Positions 8,170-16,797 of a stretch of 57,642 bases of DNA are shown here, piece by piece (position 1 is the stretch's first letter; each line of letters begins with the position of its first letter). The notes under the pieces are model-generated. The model saw nothing but the letters and a program-made list of their open reading frames with translations. It did not search any database and was not told the DNA's origin. The position numbers were made by a program, and so were the translations under genes. The stretch is from positions 1-57,642 of the forward strand of contig CANJIM010000006.1 in NCBI GenBank assembly GCA_947474495.1. The letters run 5' to 3'. This DNA comes from Rhodospirillaceae bacterium (GTDB lineage Bacteria; Pseudomonadota; Alphaproteobacteria; SMXQ01).

Positions 8170-8532
8170 ATGACTTATGATCCCAACAATATCTTCGCGC
8201 GGATCTTGCGTGGCGAAATCCCGTGTAAAAAAGTCTATGAGGATTCGCATGTCCTGGCCTTTCACGACGTCAATCCACAGGCGCCGACCCATGTGCTGGT
8301 GATCCCGAAAGGCGCCTACGTTTCATTCGACGATTTTTCGGCCAAGGCCTCAGCCGACGAAATCACAGCTTTCGTCCGCGCGGCGGGACAGATTGCCCGC
8401 GATCTCGGCGCGGCGGAGCCCGGCTATCGTATTCTCGCCAATACGGGGCTGAATGGCGGTCAAGAAGTGCCGCACTTCCACTTGCATCTGTTCGCCGGTC
8501 GCCGCCTTGGCCGCATGATCGCCGCCGATTAA
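8170..8532 (+). CDS. hinT: HIT-family nucleotide hydrolase (HinT-like)
   Basis: The 120-residue protein begins MTYDPNNIFARILRGEIPCK, the standard start of HinT proteins, which hydrolyse adenosine phosphoramidates and acyl-adenylates. The histidine triad is His102, His104 and His106 in PHFHLHLFAGR, and TGLNGGQEVPHFH precedes it. The ATG at 8170 has GGAG at 8158-8161. It follows hisE by 47 bases and is probably the last gene of the his operon, an arrangement frequent in Hyphomicrobiales. Confidence 0.93.
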   Translation: MTYDPNNIFARILRGEIPCKKVYEDSHVLAFHDVNPQAPTHVLVIPKGAYVSFDDFSAKASADEITAFVRAAGQIARDLGAAEPGYRILANTGLNGGQEVPHFHLHLFAGRRLGRMIAAD

Positions 8533-8664
8533 CCCGATCTTTTCGTGTACTCTTCAGCAACCTAGGGATGCAGATGCGTGCACAATCGAGCGGGAATAAT
8601 AATTAGTTCCCAAACTGAAAATCGTTAGCAACGCACGGAACGGGCAGGCGGTGCTTATAATCGT

Positions 8665-8681
8665 TTGAATGTATTGTTCAA
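8665..8681. promoter_or_regulatory. Inverted repeat, candidate MarR-type operator
   Basis: TTGAA at 8665-8669 and TTCAA at 8677-8681 form an inverted repeat with a 7-base spacer in an A/T-rich stretch, 18 bases before the ATG at 8699 of the MarR-like gene. MarR family operators are often imperfect palindromes of about this size near the promoter, and many regulators act on their own gene. Binding is inferred only. Confidence 0.35.
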
Positions 8682-8698
8682 TTATCTGAGTTGAGGGC

Positions 8699-9123
8699 AT
8701 GTCGGGGGATCGACACGGCCACCTGCCGCGGCGCAGGAAACGAGCGGCGGAGACCTCGACAGGGCCTTTGCTCTGCTCAAGACGATCCGGGCTTATAAAA
8801 ACAGCCGTTTTCCATTCCTGCGCACACGCGTCGATTACGATCTCCTGCTGCATATCGGTCATGGCCAAGTCAGCGGCAAGCCGATGAACCTCACCGATAT
8901 CCTGACCTCGAACATCGGAACGGTGTCCACCATCGTTCGCCGTCTCGGCCGTCTCGAGAAGCTCGGCGTGGTGCATAAGGTCAAAGCAACCACCGACAAG
9001 CGCAACGTGCATTATTTCCTCGCCGACGAACATCTCGACGCGGTGGCGGAATTTGTCGATTACCTCGGGCGCGCGGGCAGCCCGGAAGGCGGCACCGCTT
9101 GGGTGCCGAGCGTCTCGCTCTAA
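8699..9123 (+). pseudogene. MarR-like winged-helix regulator lacking an in-frame start
   Basis: From about 8755 to 9123 one frame reads as a MarR-type protein: LDRAFALLKTIRAYKNSRFP, then PMNLTDILTSNIGTVSTIVR and RLEKLGVVHKVKATTDKR (recognition helix and wing). Only a late ATG at 8884 lies in this frame, which would remove the N-terminal helices; a TGA at 8692-8694 closes the frame upstream without any ATG, GTG or TTG between. The ATG at 8699 is in another frame. Adding one G to the five-G run at 8704-8708 would join it to the domain, reading MSGGSTRPPAAAQETSGG first. It is either a frameshift mutation or a sequence error. Confidence 0.65.
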
Positions 9124-9134
9124 AAGAATTGCAC

Positions 9135-10669
9135 TTAACGCGGTAAGGCGAGTCGCCGGTAGCTCAAGGCTTCTGCGATATGGGCTTTGCGTACGCCTTC
9201 GCTCGCGGCGAGGTCGGCGAGCGTGCGCGCGACGCGCAGCACGCGGTGATAGCCGCGTGCCGACAGCTTGAGCCGCTCGGCGGCGTCGGTCAGCAACTTG
9301 CGTCCTTCGGCGTCGGGACCGGCGACCTCTTCGAGCGCCGTGCCGTCCACTTCGGCATTGCTACGAATTGTCGTTTTGGCGGTGGCGTAGCGGGCGCGTT
9401 GAATGTCGCGCGCGGCAGCGACACGCGCCGCCACCTCGGCACTGCCTTCGCGCGGCGGCGGCAGGCTGAGATCTTGCGGTGTCACCGCCGGCACTTCGAT
9501 ATGCAGATCGATGCGATCGAATAGCGGCCCGGAAATTTTGCTTTGATAGTCGCCAGCGCAGCGCGGCGCTTTGTTGCAGGCGAGCGCCGGGTCGCCGAGA
9601 TGGCCGCAAGGGCAGGGGTTCATGGCGGCAATCAATTGCACGCGCGCCGGGTAGGCGACATGGGCATTGGCGCGCGCCACCACGGCGCGACCCGATTCGA
9701 GCGGCTGGCGCAGGGCTTCGAGCGTGCCGCGGGCGAATTCGGGCAGTTCGTCGAGGAACAGCACGCCCAAATGGGCGAGCGACACTTCGCCCGGCTTGGC
9801 GCGCTGGCCGCCGCCGACCATGGCGGCGAGCGACGCCGAGTGATGCGGATCACGGAAGGGCCGCGTGCGCACCAATCCGGCGGAATTGCCGCCCGCGATC
9901 AATGTGCCGGCGAGCGAATGGATCATGCTGACTTCCAGCGCTTCGGCTGGACTGAGCGGCGGCAGGATTCCCGCCAGCCGTTGCGCCAGCATCGACTTAC
10001 CGGCGCCGGGCGGCCCGCTCATCAGCAGGTTGTGGCCGCCGCCGCGGCCACTTCGAGGGCGCGCTTGGCGCTTTCCTGGCCCTTGATGTCGGCGAGATCG
10101 AGGCCAGCGTAGGCGCTGTCCGGCGGCGGGCCGAGACGCGGCTGCGGCGGGCTCAGCACCTGGGTGCCCTTGAAATGGTTGATCAGCGCCAGCAGGCTGC
10201 TCGGCGCTAGGATGTCGAGCCCTTCGACCCAGGCGGCTTCGCCGCCGACGCCGGCCGGGCAGATCAGGCCGCCCTGGCCGTCATAAGCATGCAGCGCGGC
10301 GGGCAAGGCGCCGGCCACCGAGGCCAGTGCGCCGTCGAGCGACAGTTCGCCGAGGGCGACATAGCCTTCGAGCTCTTCTTGCGGCAGCACGCCCATGGCG
10401 GCGAGCACGCCGAGAGCGATCGGCAGATCGAAATGGCTACCTTCCTTGGCGACGTCGGCAGGCGCAAGATTGACGGTGATTCGTTTGGGCGGCAGCGCCA
10501 GGCCGAGGGCGTTGAGCGCGGCGCGCACGCGTTCCTTCGATTCGCCGACCGCCTTGTCGGGCAATCCGACGATGGCGAAACTGGGCAGGCCCGCCGCCAT
10601 CTGCACCTGCACGTCGATGGCGAGGACATCGATGCCGAGGAAGGCGACGGTGGCGATATGAGCGGTCAT
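9135..10669 (-). pseudogene. comM: ComM/YifB-type AAA+ Mg-chelatase-like protein, frameshifted
   Basis: ComM is a hexameric helicase-like AAA+ ATPase that helps branch migration during transformation recombination. The N-terminal half (10669 to 10022) starts MTAHIATVAFLGIDVLAIDV and reaches DIKGQESAKRALEVAAA, then goes out of frame and stops at 10022-10024. The rest (10022 to 9135) begins at the Walker A motif, MSGPPGAGKSMLAQRL, and continues through FLDELPEF, the Cys-rich MNPCPCGHLGDP and a C-terminal helical part. One base is missing in the GCC/GCG run at about 10034-10048, where AAAGGHNLLMSGPPG is expected. The stop and the next ATG overlap as TGATG, so some coupled translation is conceivable. 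A normal protein would be about 510 residues. Confidence 0.85.
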
Positions 10670-10735
10670 GGCGCGAGAATCCCCCGGTGACGGAAAACTA
10701 TAGCGCGCCATTCCTGGATGGCGAAAGGCCGGCCG

Positions 10736-12163
10736 TTAGGTGAAGAGCGTCGGGCCGGGCGGCAGGGACACGACCGCGCTGGTGCCACGGCCGGGCTCGC
10801 TCTGCAGCTCAAGCGTGCCGCCATGCAGCCGCACCAGGGCGTCGGCGAGGGGCAGGCCGAGGCCGATGTTGCTTTGACCGTGAACCCCGTCGCGATGGGC
10901 TTCGCCGTTGGCGGCCTGCTCGAACGGCTTCATCACGCGGGACATATCTTCCGGCGCGATGCCGATGCCGCTATCGCGCAGACTGAACTCGACCTTGCCG
11001 TTGAGCAGACGGCCGAGTTTCACCGAGACCAAACCGCCATCCGGCGTGAACTTCACGGCGTTAGATAGCAAATTGAAAAAGATTTGCTGCAAGGCTTGCG
11101 GGTCGGCGCGGCAAATGGGCGCCGTCTGCGCCACGTCGAGCATGAGATGAATATGCTTCGCCTCGGCGGCGGGGCGGATTTGCGCGAGCGCCGCGTCGAG
11201 GACGGGGCGCGGATCGAGGTCGATGGGCGAGACCTCCAGCTTGCCGGCATCGGCTTTCGAGATATCGAGGATCGAGCTGATGAGTTCGAGAAGATGCGTG
11301 CCGGAGGAATGGATATCGTCGGCATATTCCTTGTAACGCGGATGACCGAGCGGGCCGTGCAGCTCGCTCCGTTGCACGTCGGAAAATCCAATGATGGCGT
11401 TGAGCGGCGTGCGCAGCTCATGGCTCATGGTGGCGAGAAATTCTGACTTGGCGCGATTCGCCTGTTCGGCGCGCAGGCGGGCGCGCTGCAATTCGACGTT
11501 GCGCGCCTCAAGCTGATTTTGCAGTCGCTGCAGCGCCATCATCAGGAAGGCGACGACGACGAGAATCTTGCCGAGCAGGGAGATGACAAAATGGACGGTC
11601 TGCGCCGCGCTGAGCGCGAAGAGGTCGTCGATCGGCGGCGTGGCCAAGGCGACGACGGCGCGGATAAACAAAGTGCAGGTGATCAGGCCGAAGAGCGAGG
11701 CGGCGAGCACGCCGGGGGCGCGCAATTCGCTTACCGGGCCGCGCAAGAGTTCATAGGCACAAAGCCCGCAAGCGAAGGACAGGGCAAAGGAGATGACGAC
11801 CAAGCGGCTGACAATGTCATCGACGAAATAGGTGAGATAGACGAAGGCGGCCAGCACGGCGGTCGTCGCGAGCAGCGCCTCGCCCCACATCGTGCGCCGG
11901 CCATCGAACAGGCGAATGCCATTCCAGAAGGCGATGACAGAAATCAAGCCGACAATATTGGCGCCGACAATCGACAAGAGATCGGGAATCATGCCGCGTA
12001 GGCTGGCGGCGAGGAAGGCGACGCCCAACAGCAAGGTGCCCAATGTCCATTGTCCGAGGCCCGGCGTGGTCCTGTGGCTGCGCCAGAAGGCGACCATCAG
12101 AAACGACAGGGTCACGGAGACGAGCGAATGGACGACAAGAAGTGTGCGGACGTCGAGGTTCAT
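10736..12163 (-). CDS. Orphan sensor histidine kinase with seven-helix membrane sensor
   Basis: The 475-residue protein has about seven hydrophobic segments between residues 5 and 211, then a coiled linker and a kinase core. The H-box is [20 protein letters not shown] with His248 as the phosphorylated residue. The ATPase domain has the N-box [12 protein letters not shown] and a G-box [11 protein letters not shown], ending [20 protein letters not shown]. No receiver domain or response regulator gene is adjacent, so the partner is unknown. The kinase core resembles alphaproteobacterial PleC/DivJ-like kinases, but this is family resemblance only. The neighbours are comM (co-directional) and a divergent ankyrin gene. 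Confidence 0.9.
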   Translation of the reverse strand: MNLDVRTLLVVHSLVSVTLSFLMVAFWRSHRTTPGLGQWTLGTLLLGVAFLAASLRGMIPDLLSIVGANIVGLISVIAFWNGIRLFDGRRTMWGEALLATTAVLAAFVYLTYFVDDIVSRLVVISFALSFACGLCAYELLRGPVSELRAPGVLAASLFGLITCTLFIRAVVALATPPIDDLFALSAAQTVHFVISLLGKILVVVAFLMMALQRLQNQLEARNVELQRARLRAEQANRAKSEFLATMSHELRTPLNAIIGFSDVQRSELHGPLGHPRYKEYADDIHSSGTHLLELISSILDISKADAGKLEVSPIDLDPRPVLDAALAQIRPAAEAKHIHLMLDVAQTAPICRADPQALQQIFFNLLSNAVKFTPDGGLVSVKLGRLLNGKVEFSLRDSGIGIAPEDMSRVMKPFEQAANGEAHRDGVHGQSNIGLGLPLADALVRLHGGTLELQSEPGRGTSAVVSLPPGPTLFT

Positions 12164-12444
12164 GGCGTTAGGTCTAGCCGTGCCGCGAGTCTTGCGCCAA
12201 TAGTTATTAAGGGTGGAGCCGCGGCGTGGAAATTTCTGAAACGTCTAAAGTTCGACGTTAAGCATTTCGGGCCCTCTCGACGGTGGCGGGCCAGGATTTT
12301 GATAACGGCTCGCAGGAACAGCGGACGCGCAGATATGGGCGTTGCGGTCCCGGCCCGGTCCATGACGGCTGAAGGGGATGCCAGCGCTCCCAGCGTCACG
12401 CCGATTTGTGCGCTGTTCATGGGGAGATCGCGTAACATCAAAAT

Positions 12445-13173
12445 ATGACCGTTTTTTCTTTTGGCCGTGCCGTGACCCGCCTCTGCGCCGGGCTCGCCAT
12501 TGTTGTCCTGGTCGCCGCCGCTGGGCCGGCGATGGCCCAGGCCGTTTATAAGGCGCCGCCAGGCGCGCCATCGGCATCGGTGCTCGGCCGCCAGCTCATC
12601 GTCGCCGCCGAGGCGGGCGATAAAAACCTGGTGGAGAAACTGCTCGCCATGGGCGCCGATATCGAATGGCGTGACGGGCGGCGCCGTACCGCGCTTCTAG
12701 CTGCGACGCAGGGCAATCGCATCGAGGTGGCGCGTCTATTGATCAGCCGCGGTGCCGACGTGAACGCCAAGGACGATATTTCCGACAGCCCCTTTCTACT
12801 ATCCGGCGCGCGCGGCTACGTGGAGATCCTCAAGCTCACCTTGGCGAGCGGGGCCGACATCAAGAGCCTTAACCGCTTCGGTGGCACCGGCTTGATTCCG
12901 GCGTGCGAGCGCGGTCATGTCGAGGCCGTGTCGATGCTTATCGCGGCCGGCGTCGCGGTTGATCATGTCAATCGCCTGGGCTGGACCTGCTTGTTGGAGG
13001 CCATCATTCTCGGCGATGGCGGCCCGCGCCAAGTGGAGATCGTCCGCCAAGCCATCGCCGCCGACGCCGACGTCAACCGCGCCGACCGCGACGGCATCAC
13101 GCCGCTCGGTCATGCCCTGCAACGAGGGTTTGCCGATATCGCCGCCATTTTACGGGCGAAGGGCGCGCGCTGA
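12445..13173 (+). CDS. Secreted ankyrin-repeat protein
   Basis: The 242-residue protein has a signal peptide ending near AGPAMAQA (cleavage about residue 31-32), so it is probably periplasmic. Ankyrin repeats fill residues about 45-240, for example LIVAAEAGDKNLVEKLLAMG, RTALLAATQGNRIEVARLLI and GITPLGHALQRGFADIAAIL; roughly five to six units are visible. Such proteins bind other proteins; the partner is unknown. It is a single-gene unit with a strong hairpin terminator just downstream, and it converges on the terC-like gene. Confidence 0.88.
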   Translation: MTVFSFGRAVTRLCAGLAIVVLVAAAGPAMAQAVYKAPPGAPSASVLGRQLIVAAEAGDKNLVEKLLAMGADIEWRDGRRRTALLAATQGNRIEVARLLISRGADVNAKDDISDSPFLLSGARGYVEILKLTLASGADIKSLNRFGGTGLIPACERGHVEAVSMLIAAGVAVDHVNRLGWTCLLEAIILGDGGPRQVEIVRQAIAADADVNRADRDGITPLGHALQRGFADIAAILRAKGAR

Positions 13174-13195
13174 GCTTTCGTGGAGTCGAAACGGC

Positions 13196-13231
13196 AACGG
13201 GCGGCGCTGGGACATCCCGGCGCCGCCCGTT
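13196..13231 (+). terminator. Terminator after the ankyrin gene
   Basis: A 12-bp perfect stem (13196-13207 with 13220-13231), extended inside by GGG/CCC, is followed by TTGTTATT. It lies 22 bases after the ankyrin gene stop and 15 bases before the end of the convergent terC-like gene, so it may work in both directions. Confidence 0.8.
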
Positions 13232-13246
13232 TGTTATTGGCGCAGA

Positions 13247-13987
13247 TCAGCCGCTCTTTTTGGCTTTGCGGCGGCGGGCGAAGATATTCAAGCCCTCGAC
13301 GAAGGCTGAAAAGGCCATCGCGGCATAGACGTAGCCCTTCGGAATCTTCGCGCCGAAGCCTTCGGCGATCAGGGTCGTGCCGATCAGCAGCAGGAAGCCG
13401 AGCGCCAGCATGATCAGCGTCGGATTGGCCTGGATGAAGTTGGCAAGCGGCGTTGCCGCCACCAGCATGACGATGACAGTGACGAGCACGGCGATCACCA
13501 TAACCGGCAGATGATCGGTCATGCCGACGGCCGTGATAATGCTGTCGATCGAGAACACCATATCGAGCAGCAGGATCTGGCCGATCGCCGCGGCATAGCC
13601 GAGATTGACGGCCTTGCTCTCGAACATGTCGTCGTTGGGCGCGGGATCGACGCTGTGATGAATTTCCTTCGTCGCCTTCCAGACCAGAAACAGGCCACCG
13701 GCGATGAGGATAATGTCGCGCCAGGACAGGGCCTGGCCGAAGATGTCGATCACCGGCGCGGTGAGCTTGACGATGAAACTGATGGTGGCGAGCAAGCCGA
13801 GGCGCAACAGGAGGGCGCCGGCGATGCCGATACGCCGCGCGGTGACGCGCTGATGTGCCGGCAGCTTGTTGGTCAGGATCGAGATGAAGATCAGGTTGTC
13901 GATGCCCAGCACCACCTCCATGGCGATCAGCGCGGCCAGCGCGGCCCAGGTGGCGGGTTCGGCGAAGAGAGTCAGCAGGTCGGTCAT
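13247..13987 (-). CDS. TerC-family integral membrane protein
   Basis: The 246-residue protein begins [20 protein letters not shown] and has about seven membrane segments. The two TerC signature regions are visible: [20 protein letters not shown] near the N-terminus and [16 protein letters not shown] in the middle, each with a conserved acidic residue in a membrane helix. Family members are linked to metal export, manganese in several cases, and to tellurite resistance. I chose the ATG at 13987; an upstream in-frame start would add 14 residues without membrane character. I looked for a manganese riboswitch pattern upstream and did not see one. Confidence 0.88.
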   Translation of the reverse strand: MTDLLTLFAEPATWAALAALIAMEVVLGIDNLIFISILTNKLPAHQRVTARRIGIAGALLLRLGLLATISFIVKLTAPVIDIFGQALSWRDIILIAGGLFLVWKATKEIHHSVDPAPNDDMFESKAVNLGYAAAIGQILLLDMVFSIDSIITAVGMTDHLPVMVIAVLVTVIVMLVAATPLANFIQANPTLIMLALGFLLLIGTTLIAEGFGAKIPKGYVYAAMAFSAFVEGLNIFARRRKAKKSG

Positions 13988-14103
13988 CGGGGGGTCATTT
14001 CCTCGAATAGGCCTTGAAGGGATGAGCAAGGTGCAATGTGCCGAAAACTGGCGGGCCTGGCCAGGGGCTGGCTATTCACCTCTGCGTTAGTGCCATGCGG
14101 ATG

Positions 14104-14134
14104 AAAAAAGCCCGGTCCTGATGGACCGGGCTTT
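14104..14134 (-). terminator. Terminator of the cold-shock gene
   Basis: A 12-bp perfect stem (14107-14118 with 14123-14134) with a TGAT loop is followed, on the minus strand, by a run of six T (14104-14109 on the plus strand reads A). It lies 26 bases after the cold-shock gene stop. It is a textbook intrinsic terminator. Confidence 0.92.
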
Positions 14135-14159
14135 GATCTGTCCGCCGTGGCGGAAGAAT

Positions 14160-14363
14160 TTACTCGGCGCGCAGATTGCCGGCGGCCGATTTGCCGCGCT
14201 CGTTGACGATCTCGAAGCTGACGGCCTGGCCTTCACGCAGGGTGGAGAGGCCGGCCTTTTCGACCGCGCTGATATGCACGAACACATCCTTGCCGCCGTC
14301 GGACGGCTGGATGAAACCAAAACCCTTCTGGGCGTTGAACCACTTCACGGTGCCGGTAGGCAT
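14160..14363 (-). CDS. Cold-shock domain protein
   Basis: The 67-residue protein is a single cold-shock domain that binds single-stranded RNA and DNA. RNP1 is KGFGFI in [20 protein letters not shown] and RNP2 is VFVHI. It ends with a short basic tail, [13 protein letters not shown]. The ATG at 14363 has GGAGA upstream. The leader contains a CCGCGCG/CGCGCGG hairpin at about 14402-14420, which could affect translation, as leaders of cold-shock genes often do. An efficient terminator follows. Confidence 0.95.
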   Translation of the reverse strand: MPTGTVKWFNAQKGFGFIQPSDGGKDVFVHISAVEKAGLSTLREGQAVSFEIVNERGKSAAGNLRAE

Positions 14364-14630
14364 AGAAAAGTCTCCTCGGAGAACGCTTAGACGTCGCGAA
14401 ACCGCGCGACCACCGCGCGGCTCATATATCCGAATTGCAGCGTTGTCTTGGAGGCCCGAATGATGTGGGTAGCAAGGCAGGCTAGAATTTCGAACACAGA
14501 TTCTCTGTCCGTTTTGCCGTTAAATAGCAAGCCGATTTATCCACAGCTTCGCGTCGGACGGGCCGCCCCCACTAGTTGTTCGGGTAAGGACGCAACCTGT
14601 CGTTATCGGCTGAAATTGGAGCCCAGCATC

Positions 14631-15083
14631 TTGAGTGCACCGATAAAAACCAGAGGGCGGAACCCCTCACGGAAGAAGCCGGCGCCGCAATGGTATCTCG
14701 CCTTTGCCGAATGGCGCGCCGATATCCAACGGCGCACCGATGCCTGGCGCACGGTGAAGTTTTTTCGCCAGAGCCGCAGTCATACGATTCTCTGGACCGA
14801 AGTGATGCGCGGCCATTACACCGCCGCCGCGCCAGGGGTGACGGCCTGCCTCGCCGCCATGCCCTGCGCGCGGATGACGGCGCGCAAGATCATCGCGCTC
14901 GCGGAGCAGAAAGGATATTTCCTTCGCCGGGCCGCCGCATCCGACAGCCGCAAGAAACTCTTGCTGCCGTCGGCGCGCTGCGTCGCCGAATATGAGGCGA
15001 TGGTCGATGAGTTTTTGCATCTCGCCGATAAGCTCGGTGCCAGCGCGCGTCATCCCGGTAAACGCAATAGGGCCAAGCTTTAG
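14631..15083 (+). CDS. MarR-like winged-helix transcriptional regulator
   Basis: The roughly 150-residue protein has a basic N-terminus and then WYLAFAEWRADIQRRTDAWR followed by a winged-helix region: VTACLAAMPCARMTARKII as the HTH and EQKGYFLRRAAASDSRKKLL as the wing. The last helix is YEAMVDEFLHLADKLG. It is a divergent relative of MarR-type regulators. The start is uncertain: I chose TTG at 14631, with GGAG at 14618-14621, because sequence further upstream does not look coding; ATG at 14460 is in frame. It lies 95 bases before the dioxygenase gene and may regulate it. Confidence 0.65.
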   Translation: MSAPIKTRGRNPSRKKPAPQWYLAFAEWRADIQRRTDAWRTVKFFRQSRSHTILWTEVMRGHYTAAAPGVTACLAAMPCARMTARKIIALAEQKGYFLRRAAASDSRKKLLLPSARCVAEYEAMVDEFLHLADKLGASARHPGKRNRAKL

Positions 15084-15178
15084 ACTTTTCTCCGCCCTGT
15101 CCTGGCGCCATGCTGGTTCGTCCTTCGCCGCACAGAAAAAATACCGCGGCTGTTATGCGCCACGTCTGGGAGACCGCC

Positions 15179-16033
15179 ATGACTCTCATCGCCAGCCGAT
15201 TCGAAGTCCGTCCGCTGTCAGCCGCACTCGGCGCCGAAATTCGCGGCGTCGATCTCGCCAAGCCGTTGGACGATGCCGGCTTCACGCAAATCCTCAAAGC
15301 TTGGCACGATCACAGCCTGATCCTGTTGCGCGGCCAGAGCTTCAGCGAGGACCAGCAAGTGGCGTTCGGCCGCCGCTTCGGCGAGGTCGCGCCGTGGTCG
15401 CGCTTCGCCGCCAAAGAGAAGGGCCGCCACCCCTTCATCATGTTGGTCACCAACCTGAAGGAAAACGGGGAATTTGTCGGCTCCTTGCCGGAAGGCGAGA
15501 TCGAATTTCACTCCGACGGCATCTATATCGAACAGCCCTCTGCCGGAACCATGTTGCATGCGGTGGCGATTCCGTCGCGCGGCGGCCAGACGGCCTTTGC
15601 CAATATGTATAAGGCCTACGAAACGCTGCCGAAGGCGCTGAAGACGAAGCTCGACGGCATGAAGGCGCGCCATGCCTTCACCTACAACAGTCAGAAGCAG
15701 GGCGAGAATGATCATAAAAAGGCGGCGGAGGATGTCGCAAGCTATGATCATCCGATCTTTCGCACCCATCCGGCGACCGGGCGCAAGGCGCTCTATGTGA
15801 ACCGCTTGATGACGGAGCGCATCGTCGGCCTGTCCGACGACGAAAGCCGCGAGATTCTTGCCGGGCTATATGCCCACATCGAAACGCCCGCTTTCATCTA
15901 TGAGCATGAATGGCAAGTCGGCGATGTTCTGCTGTGGGACAATCGCTGTCTCGTCCATGCGCGGCGCGACTTTCCGGCCCAGGAGTTGCGCCTGATGCGC
16001 CGCCTCACCATCGCTGGCGAGAAGCCGATCTGA
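15179..16033 (+). CDS. TauD/TfdA-family 2-oxoglutarate- and Fe(II)-dependent dioxygenase
   Basis: The 284-residue enzyme begins MTLIASRFEVRPLSAALGAE, matching the start of the TauD family. The iron ligands are His111 and Asp113 in IEFHSDGIYIEQ and distal His260 in CLVHARRDFP; arginines in LRLMRRLTI near the end would bind 2-oxoglutarate. These enzymes hydroxylate small acids such as taurine, alkyl sulfates or aryloxyalkanoates. The substrate here cannot be told. GGGAG precedes the ATG at 15179. The stop overlaps the SDR start as TGATG, so the two are translated together. Confidence 0.9.
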   Translation: MTLIASRFEVRPLSAALGAEIRGVDLAKPLDDAGFTQILKAWHDHSLILLRGQSFSEDQQVAFGRRFGEVAPWSRFAAKEKGRHPFIMLVTNLKENGEFVGSLPEGEIEFHSDGIYIEQPSAGTMLHAVAIPSRGGQTAFANMYKAYETLPKALKTKLDGMKARHAFTYNSQKQGENDHKKAAEDVASYDHPIFRTHPATGRKALYVNRLMTERIVGLSDDESREILAGLYAHIETPAFIYEHEWQVGDVLLWDNRCLVHARRDFPAQELRLMRRLTIAGEKPI

Positions 16034-16791
16034 TGCGCCTCGCAGGAAAGAGCGCGCTGGTCACCGGCGCCGGTTCGGGGTTCGGCGCAGCCATCGCCAA
16101 GCGGTTCGCCGGGGAAGGCGCGCGCGTCGCCGTCAACGATCTCGATGCCGCCAAAGCCGAGGCGGTCGCCGCGGCCATCCGCGCGGCCGGCGGCGACGCC
16201 ACCGCCGCGCCGGGCAATTCCGCTCAGGTGGAGTCTGTCGCGGCCATGATCGCAGTTTGCGTCGCGGCCTATGGTCGCATGGATCTGCTGGTGCTCAATG
16301 CCGGCGTGGCGCAGCGACCGGCGCCGATCGAAACGGTGGACGAGGCGACGTTCGACCGCATTTTTGATGCCAATGTGCGCAGCGTCTTTCTCGGCGCCAA
16401 ATATGCCCAGCCGCAGTTCAAGGCGCAGGGCGGTGGCGCCATCGTCGTGACCGCCTCGACCATCGCGACGCGCCCGCGGCCCGGCCTCGGCGTCTATGCG
16501 GCGTCGAAGAGCGCGGTGATCTCGCTGACCAAGGCGCTGGCGGTCGAGCTTGCCGCCATCAAGGTGCGGGTCAATGCCGTCTGTCCCTCGGCGGGCGAAA
16601 CACCGATGCTGAAGGAATTCATGGGCGGCGACATTACGCCCGAGATGCACAAGCTGTTCACCAGCCGCGTGCCGCTCGGCCGTTTGTGCGAACCGGCGGA
16701 TGTGGCGGATGCGGCGCTGTTTCTCGCCTCCGACGAGGCGCGGTTCATCACCGGCATCGCCATGGACGTCGATGGCGGCCGCAGCGTCTAG
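16033..16791 (+). CDS. Short-chain dehydrogenase/reductase coupled to the dioxygenase
   Basis: The 252-residue protein is a classical SDR. The NAD(P) motif is TGAGSGFG (residues 11-18), LNAGVA is the NAG motif, and the active site has Ser in VVTASTIATR and Tyr155/Lys159 in YAASK. The C-terminus IAMDVDGGRSV is typical. Its ATG shares a base with the TauD-family stop, so a two-step oxidation of one substrate (hydroxylation, then dehydrogenation) is a reasonable inference. The substrate is unknown. It converges with the isochorismatase-fold gene 6 bases away. Confidence 0.92.
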   Translation: MRLAGKSALVTGAGSGFGAAIAKRFAGEGARVAVNDLDAAKAEAVAAAIRAAGGDATAAPGNSAQVESVAAMIAVCVAAYGRMDLLVLNAGVAQRPAPIETVDEATFDRIFDANVRSVFLGAKYAQPQFKAQGGGAIVVTASTIATRPRPGLGVYAASKSAVISLTKALAVELAAIKVRVNAVCPSAGETPMLKEFMGGDITPEMHKLFTSRVPLGRLCEPADVADAALFLASDEARFITGIAMDVDGGRSV

Positions 16792-16797
16792 CGCGGC

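Noticed and set aside
13988-14106. Manganese riboswitch before the terC-like gene
   Set aside because: The leader was inspected because such riboswitches can precede terC-type genes, but the conserved segments were not seen.
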